In this document: positions 1 to 9,080 of the stretch, piece by piece
Position numbering within the stretch: the first letter of the stretch is position 1
Layout of the letters: each line of letters begins with the position of its first letter
Assembly (NCBI GenBank): GCA_000711775.1
Contig: ARYC01017027.1
Location: 1-64,000 of the forward strand
Direction: 5' to 3'
DNA: 64,000 bases
From: Oxytricha trifallax
Taxonomy: Eukaryota; Ciliophora; Spirotrichea; Sporadotrichida; Oxytrichidae
The notes under the pieces: model-generated
Databases searched by the model: none
Seen by the model: the letters and a program-made list of their open reading frames with translations, nothing else
Told to the model about the DNA's origin: nothing
Made by a program: the position numbers and the translations under genes

Positions 1-434
1 AGAGACTTGAAGCAAGAGAATATTATGCTGACTTTTCACCTCTCAGAGTAGTAATAATTGATTTCAATAGATCATAAAGAGTTGAAGCTTCAGGACTTGG
101 CAACATTTATGGTACTCCTGGATACTTCCCAGAAAGGGAGGACTGGAGAGATGGTGATATTAAGTGGGATGTATGGGCTCTAGCAGCAATTATTTCTGAA
201 TGCGATATGCAAAGAAATGATTACTATAGCTGTAAGAGAGAGAAATATTCATAGCAGAGAATACAGCAATATCTAGACTAGAATAAGATAAAAGGTAAAA
301 TGAAAGATATGGCTGAGCAGATTATCTTAAGACCAAACCACAGAGCAGAGCAAACAATAGACTAAATGATCAACTGGATAGGAGATATCAAATTTAGAAA
401 ATTAGCACATGATGCCAAGGTATAGTTTGAGTGA
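1..434 (+). pseudogene. TBE 57 kD zinc-finger/kinase gene, kinase C-terminal part (TBE-A)
   Basis: Read with TAA/TAG as Gln, this encodes the kinase half of the TBE 57 kD protein and ends at TGA 432-434. Visible motifs are RDLKQEN (subdomain VIb, usually HRDLKPEN), VIIDFNRS (DFN in place of the usual DFG), GTPGYFPERED (subdomain VIII) and WDVWALAAI (subdomain IX). The frame changes once near base 30, between RDLKQENIML and DFSPLRVV, so this copy has a one-base indel. The role of the 57 kD protein is unknown. The kinase fold is inferred from the motifs, and the DFN metal-binding motif leaves activity in doubt. Confidence 0.8.
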
Positions 435-595
435 ATAGTAAAAATAAAACCCCTCTAATACACACTACGATACATTACATTTAAACATTAAACCCCTACA
501 TAAACCCTATTAAAACCCATATAAAGTATGCACTAATAGTCTACTTTTATCAATCAAAAACTCAATCAAACTACTGAAAGGGTTTTGGGGTTTTG
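1..595 (+). mobile_element. TBE-A, 3' part of a telomere-bearing element
   Basis: This is the right-hand end of a TBE transposon whose left part lies before the window. It holds the last part of the zinc-finger/kinase gene and then a ~105-bp terminal inverted repeat ending GGGTTTTGGGGTTTTG at 595. The next bases, AAT at 596-598, fit the A-N-T target duplication of TBEs. Directly after them a second TBE transposase resumes in mid-gene, so TBE-A sits inside TBE-B. Its other end and the second AAT are off the window. Confidence 0.9.
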
Positions 596-598
596 AAT

Positions 599-1575
599 AT
601 AGTGAACAACTAAAGCATGTTCTAAATTATACGTCTATAGCAAGGTTCCTCCATAAATCTCCAGCAACTGTGAGGTCTCACTGTCTATTAGCATTGAATT
701 TAAAGAGAGATCATCTTAATTCTAAGCCTAAGATACCCTTAAAATTTTAGCAGCATCATATTGAATATCTTATTAATGATAAGACTCTTAAATACAGGGC
801 TCATTTCTCTCTAGCCTAGAGGGCTGTGATGTTTCATCGCCAATTACCTGAGCTTCACATATCTGCTTAATCGATAGCTAACATATATAAAAAGAACGGA
901 ATATCTTACAAGACAGTCAATCGCATTAAGAGAGTGATTGACTTTAATGTTCCATTTTATAAGACTAATTTAAATTATATATTTGATTAAATGCAGGGGT
1001 CTTAAGAGCATAATATAAAGTTTATACACGCTGATGAAGCTGTATTACATTCAATACCTTTATATCAAGGTCTTGGTACAAGAGGTATAGTAATATAGAA
1101 GTTTATGACTAAAAGATTAAGGTTTAAACTCATGCAATTCTTGGAGGAATAAGTGAAGATAGTGGCCTCGAGACTTATGTTATTCACCCTCGTTCTATAA
1201 AGACGGAATAATATATTAAATTCTTGCAATAACTCAGAGAGATAAGTACGCTGACTAAGAAATTATTCTATTCGTTGATAACTTGTCAGTTCATAAAACT
1301 AAAGACTCAAGGAAGGAATATGAAAGGCTAAATATAACACCTGTATTTAATGTTCCTTACAGCCCTTAGTTCAATGGAATTGAATTATATTGGGGGTTAT
1401 TGAAAGGTCATTATAAGAAATTGCTGCTCTACCATCTGATGCATGATATTTAAAGATAGATACAGTGGATTTTATTAAGAGTGGTGCTAAGAGAGTCAGC
1501 GATGATAAAGCTAAAGTATGCGCAAGAGAAGGGAGATTTTGTGTATATAAATAAGTTTTAGATTTAAACAAATGA
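599..1575 (+). pseudogene. TBE 42 kD transposase, 5'-interrupted and frameshifted (TBE-B)
   Basis: A DDE transposase of the Tc1/mariner-IS630 type. The catalytic acidic residues can be located as HADEA (first Asp, near 1030), FVDNL (second Asp, near 1275) and NGIELYWG (Glu, near 1380). In better-kept copies the second Asp and the Glu are 34 residues apart, i.e. DD34E. The N-terminal helix-turn-helix-like part (SIARFLHKSPATVRSHC) starts the fragment. A one-base deletion after HADEAVL and further frame changes near 1150-1250 break the ORF. It ends at TGA 1573-1575 (LNKstop). The first ~40 codons are separated from it by the TBE-A insertion. Confidence 0.85.
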
Positions 1576-1581
1576 ATAAGT

Positions 1582-2420
1582 TCACATATTAAATTTGCCC
1601 GTAAAAGGATTTGGCTTCTCTTTCCTTTCTTCCTCTTAAGGCTTGCTTGGGCCTATGTTTCTTTTCTTAGTGCCAGATCCCGCATCTATGTTCATCTCTT
1701 CTGGCTTTTATAAATCTTTGAAGAGCCTCTTACTCAATTCATGTTTTTAATTTGCTGCGCTCTTTCATCAAGTATATAGCAGTACCAGGTTTTTCTATAA
1801 AGTTAGAAGACTAAGCTTACTTGAGATGAAGGATGCTTTTAAAGTTCCTACAGCCAGGTATCACTTATCCTAATACCTTGCTTCTCTTTTTCTTCAGGAG
1901 AGATGCTGTAGCGTTTCTTATGAGCTTCTTAAATAACTTCATTTAAGTACTCAGGTTTCAGAGTTGCAAGAACACCAAAGAAGAAGTTTCTCTCTGGCAA
2001 CTTATTAGAGAGCTGTAGCTTTGATGGAAGGCAGAGAGCTACTTCCGAATCACTCATAGCATCGTCATATAGGTTTGTCACTGATATTTCAGGGTAGTTT
2101 GGTATCTCTATCATTCTAATTTCATTAGACTTAAAAGCTTTTTTCTCTTTACTCAGTAAGGCTTTTAAGAATGAGATTTTAATTCCCTCCTAAGTTGGCA
2201 AGAACAATCCAACTATAATGGATGTATTAATCTTACTTAAGAACTTACCTTGCTAAAAGGTCTTCTTTACTTCGAAACTTTCCTATTAAATCTTGAGATT
2301 AAATTTTCTTCATTGCATCATTCATAGACTCGATCTTGCTTCCTCTTTCTAGAAATGTTAATTAATAAGATTATGGATATCCATTCTAAGTTTATTAAAA
2401 TCTTACTACTAAATAGGGAG
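1582..2420 (-). pseudogene. TBE 22 kD protein gene (TBE-B)
   Basis: This gene is convergent with the transposase (6-bp gap). Its product is the TBE-specific 22 kD protein of unknown function. Recognisable blocks are PNYPEISVTNLYDDAM, SNKLPERNFFFGVLATL, EEAHKKRYSISPE (shifted here) and a basic C-terminus with KEKPNPF. Small GT-AG introns are apparent: one of 26 nt (GTAAGCTTAGTC...TTTATAG), one near 2220-2255, and one close to the start. They sit at the same places as in TBE-F, I and J. The exon-1 ATG seen in TBE-I, F and J is not preserved. Probably a decayed copy. Confidence 0.75.
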
Positions 2421-2798
2421 GACCTACTGGAGGTCAACCTTGAAAAGTATGCAGAGAAGCATTGAAAAACTTGCTCCAAGTTTCATAGATTGATTTCTAT
2501 ATTTATCAATCTATCTTCATTAAATTGCTCCTAATAATGTTTAATTATTTTAGGAGGTCCTCCAAATTAAGTTCAAACTTGATTTGGAAGACCTCCTAGA
2601 GAAACAACTTTATTAGGAGTATTTTAATTTACTAAAATGTATAAAATTCTCATAAAATATGTCAACTTACAGTCTTTTATGATTAGTTCATTTTCTTAGG
2701 TCTCAGCAAAAATCCACCAGAGTGTCTTATACTCTACTATAATAGTTTATCAAGGTAGATTTTATCATTATTATAATAAAATATATCAGCAAACTAAA

Positions 2799-4240
2799 AT
2801 GAGCGCTAACCTTTTGAGAAGCGGCATTACTTGGATCAAGTAAATAAAAGTTATCATTCCAGCAACCAAGAAAAGTAGAGACCAGAGACGCTTATACTCA
2901 GTGGGAGCCTACTTATGAAAACTTTCACCAGTCTAGCTTTGATATTTAAATATAAGTTAAGTAGGACGTTATCAAAGAGGCTGTGCAAATTGAGGAGGAG
3001 GTTAAACAACCAGCCATAGAGCATTAATAAATACCAGCCAAAGTTGACTATTAATGCAAGGAATGCAATAAAGTTTTCCCTTACAAGTCAACTTATAAGA
3101 GACACTAGAGAGATATACACAACGATATGCCAATATTATATCTCAAGCATTAAAAGAAAGATGGGAAGTATATCTGTGAGTTCTGTGAGAAGTCATATTC
3201 TCATACTAGAGACCTCAAAGTGCACTTAAAGAAAAAGCACAATTAAAGTTTTGTCTTTATTCATGATCCTACAGGGAATAGATTTCTCTAAAAGAGAAGA
3301 TCAAGAAACCCAGTGGAGTCTCTTAAATTGAAGTCTAGAAGTAAGTTAAAATGAAGAAAGCAGTCAAGAACTTTCCAGTCTCTGAGATCAATAAAATCAT
3401 GGTCAAAATAGAGGCAATGAAGATTCCCATATTAAAAATTATTGACTTAGATACTTGCCTAAAAAGCTACCTCACTCTTGAAGATAAAATAGAGAAGAGA
3501 GTCATTACTGATGACTAATATGCTTACAAGATATATCCATTCAATTACTTCCTTGCTGATGACAAGTTCCAAATAGAATTTGCAAATGAGTATCATGCTC
3601 TTTAAAAGGCAAAGTAAAATGAGTGCAGACATATCATATAGCTTGTGCTATTTTACTTGGTAAAGATCACGTAGCATTCAGGCTTCCATTACTTGAAATG
3701 ACTTACAGAGAATTCTTATCTGACAATAGATGTCAGAGATAAATTGGCTAGATAGTATAGCAGATAGTTGAAGGGATTGAAGAGCTTCACAAGCTAGGAA
3801 ATGTTCATAGAGATTTAAAGCGAGAACATCATGATAAACTTTCAGCCTCTAAGAGTTTATATTATTGACTTCAACAGAGCCAAAGAGTGCAAGCCTCTGC
3901 ATAAGGAAATGTATACGGCACTCCTGGATATTTCCCAGAGAGAGAAGATTGGAGAGATGGAGACACTTAATGGGATATCTCGGCTCTAGCAGTAATAATA
4001 ATACAGAGCGACATGCCAAGAAACGATTACTATAGCTGCAAAGGAGAGAGAGATTCTAAGCAGAGAATCAAACAATATCTCGATAAAAATAAAATAAATG
4101 GAGGTCTCAGAGAACTTGCATACTCAACTATTATCAAGCCAAGATAAGAGAATTAACAAACAATAGAAACAATTAAAAATCATCTTAGAAAGATAAAATT
4201 CAGACAACTGCCACATGACACTAAGCTTATGTTTGTGTGA
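2799..4240 (+). pseudogene. TBE 57 kD zinc-finger/kinase gene (TBE-B)
   Basis: Starts MSANLLRSG at 2799 and ends at TGA 4238-4240. Two C2H2 zinc fingers are visible near 3052-3240: CKECNKVFPYKSTYKRH and CEFCEKSYSHTRDLKVH, each with C-x2-C-x12-H spacing. A kinase-like domain follows (ELHKLGNVHRDLKRE near 3785-3820, IIDFNRA near 3866, GTPGYFPERED near 3920). Frame breaks occur after the fingers, around 3600, and just after HRDLK. Fingers suggest nucleic-acid binding and the kinase-like half a regulatory role; neither can be proven from sequence. Confidence 0.8.
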
Positions 4241-4658
4241 GATATCTTAAAAACTCGCCTGTTATACTCACTTAAATTACTAATATTTAAACATTAAACC
4301 CTACATAAACCCTATTAAAACCCTAATAAAGTATGCACTAATAGTCTACTTTTATCAATCAAAAACTCAATCAAACTACTGAAAGGGTTTTGGGGTTTTG
4401 AATGATATCAAATATAATTTAGCTTAAATTTATCTAAAGGTAGCTCTTTGTCTAAACATCAGAGTCAATTAAATACATTATATCGTATATTTTTAGTCTC
4501 GACTATGTCTTAAGTGATCTCTCTGAAAATTATATATTTATTATAAAAGTACTAATATTTAATATTTAAGAATGATTTGACTCTGGATGTTGTTGGATCT
4601 CTAACTATTATCATAATTTTAATTTTTTAGAACAATAACTTTGCTAATGAATTCAACA

Positions 4659-5136
4659 TCACCAATTTATATTCAAAGATTTAGTCTAATCACTGCTTTT
4701 TAAAGATAATAAGTTCAAAGTTTGATCATTAAACGAGTTTTTATTTAATAATTTGTAGTCTGATTTCTCAGTTGAATCTTGATGTACTTAAATCTTCAAG
4801 AAATTATAAACTGTATCAATAAGTTCACTTTTATTGATCGTATCTAAGAACAATGAATTTTAAGTACAGTTGAATATTATTTGAGCAAAAACGAAACACT
4901 TTTTTATTAATTTCCTTTAAAACATCTGATTCTAGTAAAATTTTCATGCAATCAGTATAAGAAGCTGAAATAATTAAAATAATATTTTGAGATATGAATT
5001 GAAGTGCAAAGGTAATAATAGTATTATGCAACGAAAGAGTTTTCTTATTCTTATCAATGAATTAGAGTAATGAAATTATTTCTAGTATATTGTTTTCTTA
5101 AAAGTTCAAGTTTAATGTTTTGTTCTCTCTCTTTGA
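4659..5136 (-). CDS. Unidentified helical coding segment, possibly ARM-repeat-like MDS
   Basis: On the minus strand, with TAR as Gln, an open stretch runs KRENKTLNLNF, then LLQFIDKNKKTLSLHNTII, FALQFISQNIILIISASY, MKILLESDVLKEINKKVF and NNIQLYLKFIVLRYD. It changes frame near 4840 and continues NKSELIDTVYNFLKIQ to TGA at 4659-4661. Alternating hydrophobic helices resemble armadillo/HEAT repeats, but no family signature can be named. The frame change may be an IES or intron. It is best seen as one or more MDSs of a host gene. Confidence 0.4.
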
Positions 5137-5165
5137 ACTAATAATAGAAAAATGACGCACTTATT

Positions 5166-5860
5166 TCTCTTGTATCTAATTATTTCTCCAAGAAACTTGA
5201 TCTGCAAAATATTATATTTAAGGATAAAAATATTAAGGATAATCTAAAAGAATTTGGAAAGGACTTCGAGCGAGTTTTATTTTTGAATCTCAATGAGATG
5301 TTAGTATACTAGTAATGATTTAATAGGATGGGTTCCCATAACTGATAGGAAAGAAATTCCAATCAATTTTGCCTTAGCTACTTGATTCATGAAGGACGAT
5401 TATATTAATTACTTTAATTTTAAAGACATTGTATATTCATATTCTTGAGATTCATCGGAAAGTAAAGCATAAACAAAAGTAATTGAATTATTTCAAACAA
5501 ACTTAAGAAATCATAATATAAAATTAAGTTCTTATGAATTTTATTAAGGAATTAATCAGCTTTGTTTGATGAGGAATCTGGTTGAAATATTTCTATCAAT
5601 ATCAGTTAAATAATCTGTCGAGTAGGAAATCAAACCCATTTAGTTCAGTGAGGAAACACTTGGCGACTTCGTCACTCTGGATCCAGGACTTAAAGTATTG
5701 CAGGAAAAGCTCATTCATTTTATCGATAATAACTCAAGGAGAAGATCAGCTGCCAAGCGGGAGTTGACTTGGTCTTCTAATAAATATATTCACAGTCAAG
5801 TCTACGAAGTCAGGAACTTCATATTAACTCATGCCCTCATCTCTGCCCTCCAAATCATGA
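5166..5860 (+). CDS. Unidentified scrambled host gene, MDS cluster (main part)
   Basis: Plus-strand coding segments read with TAR = Gln: SLVSNYFSKKLDLQNII and EFGKDFERVLFLNLNEML (5166-5300), then after frame changes TKVIELFQTNLRNHNIKL, NQLCLMRNLVEIFLSISV, ETLGDFVTLDPGLKVLQEK and AAKRELTWSSNKYIHSQV up to 5802. The frame then seems to run on as YEVRNFILTHALIS, but that 26-bp stretch is better explained as an IES. A piece at 12135-12288 fits between 5802 and 5829 through two pointers and leads to the end PSKS and TGA 5858-5860. Frame changes at about 5300-5460 suggest more IESs or missing MDSs. The family was not recognised. Confidence 0.65.
5790..5845 (+). other. Scrambled-gene junction: pointer, 26-bp IES, pointer
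   Basis: TCACAGTCAAGTC (5790-5802) recurs at 12135-12147, and TCATGCCCTCATCTCTG (5829-5845) recurs at 12272-12288, both on the same strand. The 26 bases between them here (5803-5828) would be removed, and the 12-kb MDS inserted, during macronuclear development. After that join the reading frame stays open and reaches a TGA 13-15 bases after the second pointer. Confidence 0.8.
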
Positions 5861-5916
5861 ATAAAATAAAGATTAAGATCTAGGATTTACGTAAGCGTCA
5901 GGAATTTCTTATATTA

Positions 5917-5995
5917 CAGTACATATTCCCAGCATGGCGTAGTTCTTGAGTTGCTCGCACCCAATGGCTCCTACTCCAATCATGAACAGTTTGCA
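5917..5995 (-). CDS. UBA1-like: Displaced MDS of ubiquitin-activating enzyme E1: adenylation glycine loop
   Basis: The minus strand reads CKLFMIGVGAIGCEQLKNYA MLGICT, matching the E1 ATP-binding motif (family pattern GAGAIGCExLKNxAMxGxGTG) of the active adenylation half. Both ends carry pointers. TGCAAA (minus; TTTGCA at 5990-5995) matches the end of the E1 MDS at 24047-24052 (...LFNCK). GTACTG (minus; CAGTAC at 5917-5922) matches the start of the next E1 MDS at 23988-23993 (TGSEVQII). Inserting this MDS there restores exactly the residues missing from the E1 loci at 24.0 and 57.75 kb. It is flanked by an unrelated plus-strand gene and by the kinesin gene. Confidence 0.9.
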
Positions 5996-6049
5996 TTTGA
6001 ACATTTAATAATCTGATCTTCAATTAACTTTTGTAGTTTTTATTAATTT

Positions 6050-7211
6050 CATGGATGAGGTAATTTTCTTCTCAAGAATTTCAACTTTTGATTACAAATT
6101 TAAAATTAGCAGGTTTCTTTTTCTTATTCTTTTTTCATTTGCAATTGAAGTATTTTGCACCTCTTTCAAGTTTTGTTCAAGCAATTGAATCTACGATTTA
6201 AGCCTTTCTATAAACTACTCTTGTTTTTGCAATTTGAATTCAAAATTAATTTGATCGACCTCCTACAAAGACTTTTAATCTTAAACAATTTCATTAACAG
6301 TAACACTAGTCTTAATATTTTTGGCTTTAGCTCCAAAGTTAAGAGTTTCTTTAGATTCTGAATAGTTATCGAACAGCTAAGAAATTGTACATATTATTGA
6401 TGTTTGAGAATTTCCAGATAAGAATTATTACAGAATTCGAGTCAGTTTTGAATCTCTGTAGTTTATATAAAAATTTTTCTGGCTCTACCTTTTGTTCTTT
6501 TGACTTAATTGGCAAATGACATTTGATAAGGCTAACAGACTCTTGTTTATATTTGCTCCTTCCCTTAATCTAAGACCCTGCGAATTAGTTTTAGATACAC
6601 ACTCTGATCCAGCTAAATCAACCAGATTAATTTCTGAAGTCTTAATTTTAGTATTTCCACTATTTTTATCTTAAAACTTCTATGTAATCTCAATCTTAAG
6701 TATAGTATGAGATCTCGAACTTAACTCATTTTGGTTTGTTTCTGCAATAATCTTGAACTCATCTCCTTTGTGTAAGTATTTCATGCAATCTTCGAAAGAA
6801 TTAACTTCAAATTACGAGAGCTGATCTATATAAATACCTCGTAATTTGCATTCTCTAATATCTAAGTTTTTTTTTTAAGGGTCCAATAGGTCATTCACAA
6901 CCTCATTGTAAATTTCTAGATAAGAAACCTTTATTGAGAATTCAGTTTATGAGTGAGTTGTATTTTGTGGTTTTAATCTTGCTTCGTCGATACTTTAAAA
7001 TATCTCAGCTAATGTTTGAGGAATGACTCCAAAGTTTTTTAAAAAACTATAATAAATAAAAGTTTTCATCGCTACCTCTCATTGTGAAAGTTTTTCCTGA
7101 ACATGTTTGTCCGTAAGCAAAAATAGTAACATTGTACCCTTCTAGAGCAGAAAGAATCTTTTACTTTGAGTCTTGATCAAATATTTCTTAATTGCTCATG
7201 TCTTCATTCAT
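6050..7211 (-). CDS. Kinesin-family motor protein, motor domain and start of coiled coil
   Basis: Minus-strand kinesin motor read with TAR = Gln. In order it shows [20 protein letters not shown] (P-loop; family AYGQTGSGKT, here with Cys), [12 protein letters not shown] (switch I), NLVDLAGSE (switch II), [29 protein letters not shown], and [14 protein letters not shown] at the end of the motor. A coiled coil follows ([26 protein letters not shown] near 6068). Kinesins move cargo along microtubules. The N-terminal beta strands before the P-loop and the distal tail are not contiguous, so other MDSs are needed. One IES (7039-7066) interrupts the gene. The lower edge (~6050) is uncertain. Confidence 0.9.
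7039..7066 (-). other. IES in the kinesin gene, pointer AAAACTTT
   Basis: On the minus strand AAAACTTT occurs at 7066-7059 and again at 7038-7031, flanking a short AT-only spacer. Removing one pointer copy plus the spacer (28 bp in all) joins MRGSDENF to [11 protein letters not shown] in frame, as expected for a kinesin after its P-loop. Without removal the frame runs into nonsense. Confidence 0.85.
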
Positions 7212-8270
7212 TTATCATTTTAGGATTATGAATATAATTCGTCATTTAATTACTTAAAGTACAAAATATAAAAATACAGATTGAAAACATTATCTACAAA
7301 AAAGTCATAAATAAAAATATCAAATGAATACCAAACAAATAACTCTCGTTTGTATGTTTATTGATGAGTGTCTGTCCATCTTACTAAACCTGCCATATAC
7401 AATTTTTCTCTTGCATTTTTTCTGCTTAATTAAGAGGCTTAATTCTTACTGATACTTGAATCATAATATAAAAAATCATAAGGAATCATTTATTATCAAT
7501 TTAAGTTTTCTTGTGTTTTATAAATTAATTCACAATTAAATTAATTAAAATCCTACTCTAGTGATTAGCCTAGTTTTATATTATTTCTTCCTAAAAATGA
7601 ACTTTCAGAGACTTAGCAGGTAAGTTAGAGTTTTATTGATTTTCACTAATCAAATTTGGGTTTGACCTTTTAGATTCCATATTGAAATTATGAATTTTTT
7701 CTTAAACAACTTAATTTAAATTTGAATTTATCTTTTTAAATCGTAATATTAATTGAATAAGTTAATAATATATGGATTGATCTATACAATTAGTAAAGTC
7801 ATTTTAAAATATTTTATCTCTCAATCCAGAAAGTTATTTGAAAATTCAACAAAGCTAATATAACTTGATAAAAATTTCTAAACAAACCACCCAACATACA
7901 AAAAATTTCTACTGGTATTAAATTTGACTAGAGAATCTGATTCTCAAGAAATTATATTAAATTTTCTTATCTTTAACCCCGTAAAAATAATTAAAATTAT
8001 TTTGACAAGAAAGTGCTCTAAGTAACAATCTTTCATCCACAAGATCCAAATGATCATTAGTCCAAACTATCTTCAAGTAGTGATTTCTTCTATCTTTAAA
8101 GTGCAAATTATGAATTGCAAAAATACCTCACCATTAAATCACTCTTAGAAAGAAAGACTCTCTTTGACACAATTTTCTCTGAAATATTGAGTTAACCAAA
8201 TAATAAAATGTCTCATTATCAAAAATTATAACTTAAAATTTGAATTTTAGTAAAGGAAAATTGATTGATT
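7212..8270. other. AT-rich stretch without a recognised gene
   Basis: Very AT-rich sequence between the kinesin and the coding pieces at 8.3 kb. I see no sustained open frame in the ciliate code, no terminal inverted repeats and no pointer pair. It may hold IES material or the missing kinesin N-terminal MDS, which was not found. Confidence 0.5.
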
Positions 8271-8274
8271 TTTA

Positions 8275-9080
8275 ATAATACCAAATAGATACGGGTTTAT
8301 TTGCTAGCTTGGGTGTTTTAGCAGCAACATATCAGAGAAAAATAAGGCAGTAAATAAATATCTCTAAGAATTGTTCACTTTTATGTTAGAGATGGCGATA
8401 AATTACTTTCAATATTGGTTTTGAATCCAGACATGTTTCAAGAAATCCTTCCTAAGTCCAATCAGTACGAAAGAGTGCAACTTTCATCACTTAGATTGGT
8501 ACACATGTTTGAGAGTGGGTACAGTCCAGAATTTATGCAGGAAATAAATAGCTAAAAGCAATGGATGAAGACACATTTAACCAAGTTTATGAATTCATTT
8601 TTGACTCAATTAGATAGAGATTTCAGGAACTAATTGATTTTGACTCACATTATACCACATTTCTGGATATTTTAAGCACTATTTTTAATGAGAGTAATGA
8701 GATGAAGGATATCTATTAATATTTATTTATAAAAATTATTAATTTTTTTTTAAAAGTAGTGGTTTGGATCCCTGGACCAAGAGTTATCAACTTAACAAAT
8801 GGTATTGGGACTTGTACTGGAGATATTCTTGAACTTTAACATTTTATGGGTCCGTTTTTATCTGAATAATTACTTCTTCGTAAATGAACCTTAAAGCTGA
8901 TGGCAAGTATCCTTAAAACTATCAATAAAAGCAGTAATAGATAGGAAATAAGCAAAATCTCAATAGCAGAATAATACATTTCTATAAATCTCCAAGAACT
9001 TTATAAGAAATATGTATAGAATGCAAATAACATTGTCCAAGACTTTACTAAAGGGTACTGACTTGTTAAAATTAATAATT
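8275..9080 (+). CDS. Unidentified host coding segments (two or three MDSs)
   Basis: From 8275 the plus strand reads ISLRIVHFYVRDGDKLLSI, LVLNPDMFQEILPKSNQYER and LSSLRLVHMFESGYSPEF. A frame shift near 8555 leads to DEDTFNQVYEFIFDSIRQRF and YTTFLDILSTIFNESNEMKD, ending around 8720. After an AT-rich gap, 8757-9080 reads VVWIPGPRVINLTNGIGT and, in another frame, MASILKTINKSSNRQEISK and LQELYKKYVQNANNIVQDF. The pieces look helical and are much less AT-rich than their surroundings. No family recognised. The frame changes fit IES boundaries. Confidence 0.5.

Larger units (their letters stand above)
596..4400 (+). mobile_element. TBE-B, 3' three quarters of a telomere-bearing element
   Basis: The element resumes right after TBE-A at AATATAGTGAAC, in mid-transposase. 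Gene order is transposase (+), 22 kD gene (-), 57 kD gene (+), then a terminal inverted repeat of about 105 bp ending CTGAAAGGGTTTTGGGG plus TTTTG at 4400. It is followed by AAT (4401-4403), the presumed target duplication. Its 5' end is beyond the window, upstream of TBE-A. TAA/TAG codons occur throughout as Gln. All three genes carry frameshifts, so this copy looks inactive. Confidence 0.9.

Noticed and set aside
581-595. G4T4 runs as true chromosome telomeres or telomere-addition sites
   Set aside because: They are only 15-17 bp, internal, in inverted pairs about 4.1 kb apart and next to A-N-T duplications, so they are TBE termini.
1371-1571. Standard-code ORF opposite the TBE-B transposase, and most other short standard-code ORFs
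   Set aside because: They are shadows of genes read with TAR = Gln on the other strand or frame (transposase, zinc-finger/kinase and E1 segments), with no independent support.
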